In this document: positions 44,247 to 52,248 of the stretch, piece after piece
How the letters are laid out: each line of letters opens with the position of its first letter
How positions within the stretch are numbered: the first letter of the stretch is position 1
NCBI GenBank assembly: GCA_937942875.1
Contig: CALEBT010000013.1
Span: 1 to 64,000, forward strand
Origin: an uncultured Ignavibacterium sp.
GTDB taxonomy: Bacteria > Bacteroidota > Ignavibacteria > Ignavibacteriales > Ignavibacteriaceae
DNA: 64,000 nt
Reading direction: 5' to 3'
Notes under the pieces: model-generated
Databases searched by the model: none
What the model was told of the DNA's origin: nothing
What the model saw: the letters and a program-made list of their open reading frames with translations, nothing else
Translations under genes and position numbers: made by a program

Positions 44247-45191
44247 TTAGTCAGAAATAATTTTAGTCCCGCAATTAGGATCACCAAGCTGAGTAGCTTC
44301 AGTAATTACAGCTTCCTTTCCACCATTAGTTAAAAACCTGATTGCGGCAAGTACTTTCGGCCCCATACTTCCCGAGCCAAATTCGCCAGCGTCATAATAT
44401 TTTTTTGCATCGGAAATGGTAACAAGGTCAAGTTCTTTTTGATTTGGTTTGTGAAAATTCAAATAAACTTTTGGAACATCAGTAAGGATTATTAAATCTT
44501 CAGCATTTATTTCAGAAGCAAGTAATGAAGATGCTAAATCTTTATCAATAACAGCTTCTGTTCCCTGAAGATTTTTTTCTTCATCAAAAAAAACTGGGAC
44601 ACCACCACCACCGCAAGCTATAACAATATTTCCTTTCTGAACAAGTTGTTTTATTATTTTTTTATTAATTATATCTATTGGATCGGGCGAAGGGACTACT
44701 CTTCTCCAACCTCTTTTCCTCGCATCTTCTTTAAAAATAAAGTTATTACTTTTTGCCAATAAATCAGCTTCTTCTTTCAGATAAAAAGGACCGACTGGCT
44801 TGCTTGGGTTTTGAAAAGCAGGATCATTTTTATCAACAAGAACTTGTGTAACAACTGTAACTATATTTTTTCTGATTTTATTTTTGGACAGAATATTTTT
44901 CATCTGCCTTTCTATCATATAGCCGATTCCTCCTTGTGAATCAGCAACACATATATCTAAAGGCATTTTAGGAATTTTGTAGGTATTGTAACCAGCTTCA
45001 TTTCTTAACATAATATTGCCAACCTGAGGACCGTTTCCATGAGTGATTACAATTTCAAAACCTTTTTTGAGAAGATTTATAAGATTAATGCAGGTATCGT
45101 AAGTATTTTTTTCTTGTTGCTGTATTGTCCCTATTTCGTTGCCACGAAGTAACGCATTTCCGCCTAATGCTACAACTGCAATTTTGGTCAT
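44247..45191 (-). CDS. arcC: Carbamate kinase
   Basis: This 314-aa amino-acid-kinase-fold enzyme makes ATP from ADP and carbamoyl phosphate. It opens with VVALGGNALLRG, has ITHGNGPQVGNIMLRNEAG, the lid region PFYLKEEADLLAKS, and RGWRRVVPSPDPIDI, then IACGGGGVPVFFDEEKNLQG and the ATP site ILTDVPKVYLNF. Length is normal. With the adjacent ornithine carbamoyltransferase gene it forms the last two steps of arginine fermentation; arginine deiminase is not in the window. Confidence 0.96.
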   Translation of the reverse strand: MTKIAVVALGGNALLRGNEIGTIQQQEKNTYDTCINLINLLKKGFEIVITHGNGPQVGNIMLRNEAGYNTYKIPKMPLDICVADSQGGIGYMIERQMKNILSKNKIRKNIVTVVTQVLVDKNDPAFQNPSKPVGPFYLKEEADLLAKSNNFIFKEDARKRGWRRVVPSPDPIDIINKKIIKQLVQKGNIVIACGGGGVPVFFDEEKNLQGTEAVIDKDLASSLLASEINAEDLIILTDVPKVYLNFHKPNQKELDLVTISDAKKYYDAGEFGSGSMGPKVLAAIRFLTNGGKEAVITEATQLGDPNCGTKIISD

Positions 45192-45285
45192 AAATTTCCT
45201 TATTATTCATTGGCATTCTTTACAAGTTTTTTTAAAATTACAGCGTAAACTTAAACAAGCTTTTACTGAAATAAAATTTTGATTT

Positions 45286-45885
45286 ATGGACTTCAATACT
45301 TTGGAGATTGATTCAACTCTTCAACCTGATAATATGATTAAATTATATGCATCAGGTGCCTTCCCAATGGATGATGGGTATGGAAATATCAACTGGTATC
45401 TCCCCTCGAAAAGAGCAATTATTCCTTTAGATCATTATAATATTCCCCGCTCGGTAAAAAAGATTATTAACCAAAATGAATTTGAAATAAGATTTGATTT
45501 TGATTACTTGAGTGTTATAAAAGGATGTGCAAACAGAGAATCCACCTGGATTTCTGATAAATTAATAATTGCATATAAAAGACTTCATAAAAGAGGATTT
45601 GTTCACTCTGTAGAGACTTATCAGAATGATAAACTTGTTGGAGGATTATATGGTATTGCTTTTCGTGGTGCTTTCTTCGGAGAATCAATGTTTTCCAAAA
45701 TTTCCGGAGCCTCAAAAATTGCTCTTGCAAGTTTGATCCTCCATTTGAAGGAAAGAAATTTTGTTTTGTTAGATGTTCAGTATTTAACTGATCATCTTAA
45801 AATGTTTGGAGCTAAGGAAATTGAATGGGATGAATATTACAACCTTTTAATAAAATCATACAATACAAATACAACTTTTTTATAA
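45286..45885 (+). CDS. aat: Leucyl/phenylalanyl-tRNA-protein transferase
   Basis: This 199-aa enzyme adds Leu or Phe from aminoacyl-tRNA to N-terminal Arg or Lys of proteins and so targets them to ClpAP by the N-end rule. Family marks are ASGAFPMDDGYGNINWYLPS near residue 23, RIFRSVRK-like NIPRSVKKIINQNEFEIRFD, then SVETYQNDKLVGGLYGIAFR and AFFGESMFSKISGASKIAL. It is compact but complete. It ends 6 bp before recG on the plus strand. Confidence 0.95.
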   Translation: MDFNTLEIDSTLQPDNMIKLYASGAFPMDDGYGNINWYLPSKRAIIPLDHYNIPRSVKKIINQNEFEIRFDFDYLSVIKGCANRESTWISDKLIIAYKRLHKRGFVHSVETYQNDKLVGGLYGIAFRGAFFGESMFSKISGASKIALASLILHLKERNFVLLDVQYLTDHLKMFGAKEIEWDEYYNLLIKSYNTNTTFL

Positions 45886-45891
45886 ATATCA

Positions 45892-48102
45892 ATGCCTGAC
45901 TCCAAATCGAACATATTAAATAGTTCTGTAAAATATATTAAGTCAGTTGGGCCAAGGCGAGCAGCTGCTTTTGAAAAAGCCGGAATAATCACAATTAAAG
46001 ATTTACTATTTTACTTTCCTACTCGTCATCTTGATAGGACTACAGTTCTTACAGTTGCACAGGCATATCAATATGCTTTGAACGGATTTGATGGTGAAGT
46101 TACAATTATTGGCAAAGTTATTAATAAGGAAATAATTCGAACAAGAAAAAGAGAAATTCTGAAAGTTTTTTTTAAGGATAAGACTGGATTTTTTGAGTGC
46201 GTCTGGTTTTCAGGTGTGAAATATTTTTATCAGGTTTTCAATGAGAATGACTTTTTTGCAATTAGTAATAAACCGGAAATAGACAAATATGATCACTTTC
46301 AGTTTATCCATCCGGATTATGACAAAATAACTGAAGAAGAATCTCAAAGTTTTCTTAACACAGGCAAGATTATTCCATTTTACAAGATTCCCAAAGAGCT
46401 TAAGCTAACAAATCTTGGTGATTTGGGAATAAGAAGAATAATTCATAATGCTATTGAAAAATATTTCGATAAAATTGAAGAAACTTTGCCTGAATATATT
46501 TTGCAAAAACATTCATTGCTTTCACTGCCCGAAACAATTCTGAACTTTCATTTTCCTGAGAACAGCGAGAAACTTTTTCAGGCAAAAAGGAGGATGAAGT
46601 TTGAAGAAATATTTTTTCTGGAATTATTAGTAGCACTTAAAAAAAATAAAATCCAGAGGAACAAAAAAAAACACAGATACATTATAAAATCAGACCTGAT
46701 AAAAAAGTTTTTGTCAATTCTTCCCTATGATTTAACTCAATCACAATTAAAAGTTCTTTCAGAAATAAAAAAAGATTTGCTATCTGACTTTCCGATGAAC
46801 AGATTGTTACAAGGTGATGTTGGATGTGGAAAAACAATTGTTGCACTGATTTCTATGCTGATTGCAATTGAAAGTGGTTATCAAACTGCACTAATGGTTC
46901 CAACTGAAATTTTAGCTGACCAACATTTCAAAAATATTTCTTCTCTTATTGAAAAGCTTAATAAAAATAATCCTGAGAAAAATATTAAAGTAGATCTTCT
47001 GCTCGGAGGTCAGAATAAATCATTACGAAGTAAAATTCTAAAATCAATTGAGGAAAAACAAACAGATATAATTATAGGAACCCACGCATTGATTGAAGAA
47101 AATGTCAGTTTCAAAAACTTATCCTTTGTTGTAATTGATGAACAACACAGGTTTGGTGTTCGGCAAAGAGCTGATTTAATTTCAAAAGGTTTCAACACAG
47201 ATGTTTTAGTGATGAGTGCAACTCCGATTCCAAGAACTCTTACAATGACTTTATATGGTGACTTGGACGTTTCAGTTATAGATGAAATGCCAAAAAACAG
47301 AAAGAAAATTATAACCGTTTTAAGAGGCGAAAAAAAACTGCCTGAGATTTATAATTTTATAAGAGATAAAGCTAAAGAAAACTACCAAACTTTTATTGTA
47401 TATCCGCTTGTTGACGAATCAGATAAACTTGATTTGAAAGCAGCAACAAAATATTATGATCAGTTACGCTCAACGTTTTTGACTAATTTATCTGTTGGAT
47501 TAATTCACGGCAGAATGTCCTGGCAGGAAAAAGAAGAAATGATGATAAAGTTTCTTAAAAAAGAATTCGATGTTTTAGTTGCAACAACAGTAATTGAAGT
47601 TGGAATAGATATTCCAGATGCAAATATCATTTTAATTAATGATGCTCATCGTTTCGGACTATCACAACTTCACCAACTCCGTGGAAGAGTAGGAAGAGGT
47701 GATAAACAAGCTTATTGTATTTTGGTTACTAATGATAAATTAGCTGCATCACAGAATCTAAATAAACTGAACCTTGAGTATTTATCTCAAATGCAAATGG
47801 AAAATTATAAAGCTTCAGTTCGGCTTCAATCAATGGTTGATCACAGCGACGGATTTAAGATTGCAGAAATTGATATGAAGCTACGTGGACCCGGAGACAT
47901 TTTTGGAATAAAACAAAGTGGTTTCCCTGACTTAAAATTTATTAATCTAATTGAAGACGAAAAATTAATTTATGAAGCAAAACTTTCTGCATTTGAAATC
48001 ATCAATGATGATTCAAATCTGAATGAAGAAAAAAATTTTTTACTGAAGAAAAAAATTATCAGTGACTTCAAAGACAATTTTATTTTTTCAAAAATCGGTT
48101 AA
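45892..48102 (+). CDS. recG: ATP-dependent DNA helicase RecG
   Basis: This 736-aa SF2 helicase remodels stalled forks and branched DNA. The N-terminal wedge/OB domain starts VKYIKSVGPRRAAAFEKAGI, with LLFYFPTRHLDR. Helicase motifs are I (LLQGDVGCGKTIVALI), II (VVIDEQHRFGVRQR), III (VMSATPIPRTLTMTLYGDLD), V (VATTVIEVGIDIPDANI) and VI (QLRGRVGRGDKQAYCILV), ending with the TRG-related RLQSMVDHSDGFKIAEIDMK and LRGPGDIFGIKQSG. Length is slightly larger than the E. coli enzyme. Confidence 0.98.
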   Translation: MPDSKSNILNSSVKYIKSVGPRRAAAFEKAGIITIKDLLFYFPTRHLDRTTVLTVAQAYQYALNGFDGEVTIIGKVINKEIIRTRKREILKVFFKDKTGFFECVWFSGVKYFYQVFNENDFFAISNKPEIDKYDHFQFIHPDYDKITEEESQSFLNTGKIIPFYKIPKELKLTNLGDLGIRRIIHNAIEKYFDKIEETLPEYILQKHSLLSLPETILNFHFPENSEKLFQAKRRMKFEEIFFLELLVALKKNKIQRNKKKHRYIIKSDLIKKFLSILPYDLTQSQLKVLSEIKKDLLSDFPMNRLLQGDVGCGKTIVALISMLIAIESGYQTALMVPTEILADQHFKNISSLIEKLNKNNPEKNIKVDLLLGGQNKSLRSKILKSIEEKQTDIIIGTHALIEENVSFKNLSFVVIDEQHRFGVRQRADLISKGFNTDVLVMSATPIPRTLTMTLYGDLDVSVIDEMPKNRKKIITVLRGEKKLPEIYNFIRDKAKENYQTFIVYPLVDESDKLDLKAATKYYDQLRSTFLTNLSVGLIHGRMSWQEKEEMMIKFLKKEFDVLVATTVIEVGIDIPDANIILINDAHRFGLSQLHQLRGRVGRGDKQAYCILVTNDKLAASQNLNKLNLEYLSQMQMENYKASVRLQSMVDHSDGFKIAEIDMKLRGPGDIFGIKQSGFPDLKFINLIEDEKLIYEAKLSAFEIINDDSNLNEEKNFLLKKKIISDFKDNFIFSKIG

Positions 48103-48256
48103 TAAAAACATAAAATCTTATTAATGCGTTTTAACCCCTTCAATCAATGTTACAATCAATGTCCAATATTTAATTAAAATATTTCTTTTCAATTCTTTCA
48201 TTTCTGACATTAAAGAAATTTTATCTCAAACATTTTTCATTCGTTCTTAAAACTTC

Positions 48257-48286
48257 TTGACAAGATTTTTATAAACATTATATTTG
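48257..48286 (+). promoter_or_regulatory. Near-consensus promoter of the ATP-grasp/GNAT/KamA operon
   Basis: TTGACA (48257-48262) is followed after 16 bases by TATATTTG (48279-48286), which fits both a sigma-70 -10 hexamer and the Bacteroidetes TAnnTTTG element. A transcript would start near 48292, which leaves only about 14 bases before the ribosome binding site AGGAG at 48306-48310. Confidence 0.65.
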
Positions 48287-48305
48287 CTCTCGAAAATAAA
48301 AATTT

Positions 48306-48310
48306 AGGAG
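48306..48310 (+). promoter_or_regulatory. Ribosome binding site without a standard start codon at normal distance
   Basis: AGGAG here is 5 bases from an in-frame ATT (48316-48318). The first in-frame TTG is 32 bases away at 48343 and carries no proper site of its own. No ATG or GTG occurs in this frame in between. It is the best candidate site for the ATP-grasp gene and raises the possibility of an ATT start. Confidence 0.45.
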
Positions 48311-48342
48311 AAGTTATTTTATCAACACACTTTAGTAAGAGA

Positions 48343-49398
48343 TTGAGTGTTGCATTAACATTCAATGTAAAACCAGAAAGTGAAACTTTCTCCGAATCAG
48401 TGTCCTCAAATTTTCAACAATCATCTCAAAATGAATCTTCAAAAATCGATCAGTTTGCTGAATGGGACACATGGGAAACCATAAATGCCGTCAAAGATGC
48501 TCTTTCAATTTATCACGATGTAACTTTAATTGAAGCAGACCAGAATGCTTTCGAAAAATTTAAATCAGTTCGTCCTGATATTGTCTTTAATATCGCTGAA
48601 GGATTAAAAGGAGTAAATCGTGAAGCACAAATCCCTGCTATGTTGGAAATGCTTGATATTCCATACACAGGAAGTGACGCTTTAACGCTGGGAATTTGTC
48701 TTGATAAATCGAGAACAAAAGAAATTTTAAGTTACTATAATATTCCTAACTCAAAATTTTTTATTTATGATAATCCTTCTCAACTGAATGGAAACACATT
48801 CAATTTTCCTCTCTTTGTAAAACCCATAAGTGAGGGATCATCAAAAGGAATTTTCTCCTCTTCAGTTACAAATAATCTCGATGAGTTGCAAAAAGAAATC
48901 GAAAGAATAAACAATTTGTATAATCAACCAGCACTCGTTGAAGAATTTTTACCGGGAAGAGAATTTACAGTTGCCATATTGGGCAATGGTGTCGAAACAA
49001 AAGTTCTTCCAATTATTGAAGTAAGATTCGACAAATATCCCAAAGGCGTTCTTCCAATTTATTCTTTTGAGACAAAATGGATTTTAGATACCAAAGAGAG
49101 TGATTTCGATGTTTTTGATTGTCCAGCTATAATCGAAAAAGAATTAGAAAATAAAATTATTGATTACTGTCTCAAAACTTACAAAGTATTAAGATGTCAA
49201 GACTGGAGCAGAATTGATGTTCGCCTTGATAAAAATGGTCAACCAAATATTATTGAGATAAATCCATTACCTGGAATTATGCCTGATCCAAGAGAGAATT
49301 CCAGTTTTCCGAAAGCGGCAAGAGCTGCTGGTATATCTTACGAAGAAATGATAAACACAGTTTTATTCTCTGCTTGTAAAAGATATAATTTATTATGA
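48343..49398 (+). CDS. D-Ala-D-Ala-ligase-like ATP-grasp enzyme 1
   Basis: This protein of 351 aa (TTG start) or 360 aa (ATT start at 48316) is an ATP-dependent carboxylate-amine ligase. The fold is read from SVALTFNVKPESE (first Rossmann strand), IVFNIAEGLKGVNREAQIPA, MLDIPYTGSDALTLGICLDK, the ATP-binding FPLFVKPISEGSSKGIFSSS, VEEFLPGREFTVAILGNGVE and the metal-binding IIEINPLPGIMPDPREN. These match Ddl-type ligases, but the serine and tyrosine placements of true Ddl are altered and the operon has no peptidoglycan genes. Its stop overlaps the start of a paralogue by 4 bp (ATGA). The substrate is probably an amino acid or beta-amino acid joined through an amide bond. Confidence 0.85.
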   Translation: MSVALTFNVKPESETFSESVSSNFQQSSQNESSKIDQFAEWDTWETINAVKDALSIYHDVTLIEADQNAFEKFKSVRPDIVFNIAEGLKGVNREAQIPAMLEMLDIPYTGSDALTLGICLDKSRTKEILSYYNIPNSKFFIYDNPSQLNGNTFNFPLFVKPISEGSSKGIFSSSVTNNLDELQKEIERINNLYNQPALVEEFLPGREFTVAILGNGVETKVLPIIEVRFDKYPKGVLPIYSFETKWILDTKESDFDVFDCPAIIEKELENKIIDYCLKTYKVLRCQDWSRIDVRLDKNGQPNIIEINPLPGIMPDPRENSSFPKAARAAGISYEEMINTVLFSACKRYNLL

Positions 49399-50456
49399 AG
49401 AAGAATGCTAAAATATTAATCTGTTACAATGCACCTGTAAGTGTTTATTCCATTTACAATGGTAAACCTGATTCAGAAAAATCATCTGCTGTTGATTTAT
49501 CTGAATACTCTTTTGCTGATCAAATAAATAATATCAAAGAAATCTTATCTGAGGAATTTTCTTTTGTTGAATCCTTTGCAGTAGACAGAAATATCAAAAA
49601 TTTTATCAACAAGCTGAAAGAATTTAACCCTGATGCGATTGTTAATTTCATTGAATCTGTAGAAGGCATTACTAACTATGAATATTGTGTTGCTGGTTTG
49701 TTTGAACTAATGGATATACAGTTTACAGGAAATACTTCCATAACGCTCGGCAACTGCCTTAATAAAGAGAGAACTAAAATTATTCTTTCGTCTTATGGAA
49801 TTTTAACTCCGAGATTTCAAATTTTAGAAATAGATCAAAAGGTCACCCCTAAAAGCATAAAACTTAATTTTCCTTTAATTATGAAATTAGATGAAGAAGA
49901 TGCAAGCATTGGAATATCTGAGTTTTCTGTAGTTAAGAGCTTTAATGAATTAAAAAAGCATTATAGGTTTTTATCAGAGACTTATAATAAAAAAATACTT
50001 TTGGAAGAATATATTGAAGGAAGAGAAATAAATGTTGCAATATTGAACGGCAATGTTCTTCCTCCATCAGAGATAGATTTCACGGGACTTCCTGAAGAAC
50101 TTCCCAAAATTGTTACCTACGAAGGGAAATGGATTGAGGGAAGTGAATATTATAATTTTACAAAACCAGTTTGTCCTGCTAAGCTGAGTAAAAAAATGAA
50201 ATCGAGAATAGAAAAGATAGCTTTATATGCATACACAGTAATGAATTGCAGAGATTATGCACGCGTAGATATCAGGTTATCAAAGGAAAATATTCCTTAT
50301 GTAATTGAAGTTAATCCAAATCCCGACATTTCTCCTGATTCCGGATTTGTAAGGGCAGCGAGTGCTGCGGGAATTGGTTATGATGAACTCTTAAAAACAA
50401 TTACAAGTTTTGCTTTAGAAAGAAAGAAAAATGATTCGCTCATTCAAGCCATCTGA
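49395..50456 (+). CDS. D-Ala-D-Ala-ligase-like ATP-grasp enzyme 2
   Basis: This 353-aa protein is a diverged paralogue of the gene before it. It shares the layout: IVNFIESVEGITNYEYCVAG, MDIQFTGNTSITLGNCLNKE, FPLIMKLDEEDASIGISEFS, LLEEYIEGREINVAILNGNV and YVIEVNPNPDISPDSGFVRA. The metal-binding Glu and Asn are kept (EVNPNPD), while the glycine loop reads DEEDASIG, a marked change from SEGSSKG. It is translationally coupled by ATGA overlap. Two paralogous ligases suggest two successive amide bonds, or a heterodimer with one altered subunit. Confidence 0.85.
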   Translation: MKKNAKILICYNAPVSVYSIYNGKPDSEKSSAVDLSEYSFADQINNIKEILSEEFSFVESFAVDRNIKNFINKLKEFNPDAIVNFIESVEGITNYEYCVAGLFELMDIQFTGNTSITLGNCLNKERTKIILSSYGILTPRFQILEIDQKVTPKSIKLNFPLIMKLDEEDASIGISEFSVVKSFNELKKHYRFLSETYNKKILLEEYIEGREINVAILNGNVLPPSEIDFTGLPEELPKIVTYEGKWIEGSEYYNFTKPVCPAKLSKKMKSRIEKIALYAYTVMNCRDYARVDIRLSKENIPYVIEVNPNPDISPDSGFVRAASAAGIGYDELLKTITSFALERKKNDSLIQAI

Positions 50457-50913
50457 TGTTAGCAGCATTGAACTGTTATTAAAAAGAATCCCGAACTTTA
50501 ATAATGAAGAAATTAAAGTTGCAATGGAACTGGTAAATATTGTTGCAAATGATCCAGAACAAACTGATTATAATATTTTTGTTTATGAAGAAGATGAGAA
50601 AATACTTGGCTATCACTGTATTGGAAAAAGACCATTAACAGATGCAGTTTATGATTTATACTGGATAGTTTCTGATCCTCAAAAATCAGGTGCTGGCATT
50701 GGAAGAAAATTATTAGAACATGCAGAAAATTTTGTCTTAGAAAAAAATGGCAGATGGATAATAGCGGAGACATCATCTAAAACAGAATATCTTTCAACAC
50801 AGAATTTTTATTTCAGAAATAACTACACAATACTTGGAGAGATAAAAGATTTTTATTCAGTTGGAGACAACCTTCTGATTTTCGGAAAGTTTTTCAATCA
50901 AAAGCAAAACTGA
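50431..50913 (+). CDS. GNAT-family N-acetyltransferase
   Basis: This 160-aa protein has the GNAT acetyl-CoA site in WIVSDPQKSGAGIGRKLLEH (residues 76-95), where the Q/RxxGxG/A loop is KSGAGIG, and a C-terminal FYFRNNYTILGEI strand-helix typical of motif B. Its start lies 26 bp inside the second ATP-grasp gene. Next to an aminomutase, it may acetylate a beta-amino acid, in the manner of AblB acting on beta-lysine, though AblB is longer. That link is an inference from context. Confidence 0.88.
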   Translation: MIRSFKPSDVSSIELLLKRIPNFNNEEIKVAMELVNIVANDPEQTDYNIFVYEEDEKILGYHCIGKRPLTDAVYDLYWIVSDPQKSGAGIGRKLLEHAENFVLEKNGRWIIAETSSKTEYLSTQNFYFRNNYTILGEIKDFYSVGDNLLIFGKFFNQKQN

Positions 50914-50920
50914 GGATAAA

Positions 50921-52078
50921 ATGGAACTATGGCAACAGATGATACGAGACAGCGTCCACACAGTGGATCAGCTTGTAGAAAAATTTGGTCTTGAAAGACA
51001 AGTTGCTCAAGATCTTGATGAATTCTTTCAAGCTCGTATCAATCCTTATTACTTAAGTCTAATCCGATACCCCGGGGATCCTATTTGGCTTCAATGCGTT
51101 CCTGATAAAAAAGAATTAGAAGATTTTGATGCTGAAGAAGATCCTTTGTTAGAGGATGCAATGAGTCCTGTACCTAATATCACTCATCGTTATCCTGACA
51201 GAGCGTTGTTTCTTGTAACAAGTCAATGTGGTTTATATTGTAGATTCTGCACAAGAAAACGAAAAGTCGGCAATTATGAAAAAATCTCGATGCGTGGATT
51301 AGAAAGTGCATTCAAATATTTAGAAGAGCATACCGAAATCAGAGATGTTATTTTATCAGGCGGCGATCCGTTAATGTTAACAGATGCTATGCTTGAAAAA
51401 ATTTTACAAAGATTACGGCAGATTCCTCATATTGAAATAATTCGTCTGGGGACAAAAATGCCCTGTGTTCTTCCACATAGAATAACTGCAAAGCTCTGTA
51501 ATATGTTAAAAAAATATCATCCAATTTATTGCAATACGCACTTTAATCATCCTTGGGAAATTACTCCTGAAAGTTCTAAAGCTTGTGAAATGCTTGCTGA
51601 TGCAGGTATTCCGGTTGGGAATCAGATGGTGGTGATGAAAGGTGTTAATGATGATCCAGAGGTGGTAAAAGAATTAGTGCAAAAGTTATTGAAAATCCGT
51701 GTGCGACCTTATTATATGTATATGGCCGATGAAACAAAAGGAGCAAATCACTTCAGAACATCTGTTGAAACCGGATTAAAAATAATTGAAGCATTGAGAG
51801 GCTATACATCAGGATTAGCTGTTCCGCATTTCGTTATCGATGCACCCGGAGGCGGTGGGAAAATTCCAATTCTTCCCAGTTATGTTCTTTACCACGATGA
51901 AGAAAAAATTATTATGCGAAACTATCAGCATAAATTATTTACGTATAAAAATTATGCAGATAGGAATAATATAAATGGATATGGCCCGGATTCAAGAAAA
52001 AATATTAAAAACAACAAGAGTAAGAAATCAGTTAATCTTAAAGAAAAATCTCCGATAGAAATATTGCAGGAATTATAA
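50921..52078 (+). CDS. KamA-family radical SAM aminomutase (lysine 2,3-aminomutase-like)
   Basis: This 385-aa PLP- and [4Fe-4S]-dependent enzyme carries the radical SAM triad C103, C107, C110 (CGLYCRFC). The PLP lysine is K314 in DAPGGGGKIP. Two aspartates, D270 (YMYMADE) and D307 (FVIDAPGG), stand 44 and 7 residues before it. In clostridial lysine 2,3-aminomutase D293 and D330 bind the lysine side chain at the same distances from K337. That spacing favours L-lysine to beta-lysine as the reaction. The zinc-binding C-terminal extension of the clostridial enzyme appears short or absent. It follows the GNAT gene by 7 bp and ends just before a MITE-like element. Confidence 0.9.
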   Translation: MELWQQMIRDSVHTVDQLVEKFGLERQVAQDLDEFFQARINPYYLSLIRYPGDPIWLQCVPDKKELEDFDAEEDPLLEDAMSPVPNITHRYPDRALFLVTSQCGLYCRFCTRKRKVGNYEKISMRGLESAFKYLEEHTEIRDVILSGGDPLMLTDAMLEKILQRLRQIPHIEIIRLGTKMPCVLPHRITAKLCNMLKKYHPIYCNTHFNHPWEITPESSKACEMLADAGIPVGNQMVVMKGVNDDPEVVKELVQKLLKIRVRPYYMYMADETKGANHFRTSVETGLKIIEALRGYTSGLAVPHFVIDAPGGGGKIPILPSYVLYHDEEKIIMRNYQHKLFTYKNYADRNNINGYGPDSRKNIKNNKSKKSVNLKEKSPIEILQEL

Positions 52079-52091
52079 TACTTTAAAGAAA

Positions 52092-52225
52092 TAGGGGCTG
52101 TCCAAAAAGTAATTTTGTCATCACGAACGAAGTGAAGTGATCTCATTTTTGAATTAAAAGATAAAGATTGCTTCACTCGAAGACTCGTTCGCAATGACAT
52201 TTTACCTCTTTTGGGACAGCCCCTA
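52092..52225. mobile_element. MITE-like element 2 (about 134 bp, nested inverted repeats)
   Basis: The ends TAGGGGCTGTCCAAAAAG and its inverted counterpart (TTTTGGGACAGCCCCTA) form the outer repeats. Inside is a second imperfect palindrome: GTCATCACGAACGAAGTGAA on the left mirrors GTCATTGCGAACGAG on the right. TA lies at both edges, compatible with a TA target. There is no ORF. The left end matches element 1 at 12341. It lies between the convergent ends of the KamA gene and ccmF, where the hairpin may also terminate transcription both ways. Confidence 0.75.
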
Positions 52226-52248
52226 CAATCGTGAAAAAATCCAATCTT

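Noticed and set aside
48343-50456. Two ddl genes for peptidoglycan
   Set aside because: The context (GNAT, aminomutase) and the altered loops of the pair argue against standard D-Ala-D-Ala synthesis, although the fold is the same.
50921-52078. EpmB (EF-P lysine modification) for the KamA protein
   Set aside because: No epmA or efp is adjacent, and both lysine side-chain aspartates fit a free-lysine aminomutase; not fully excluded.
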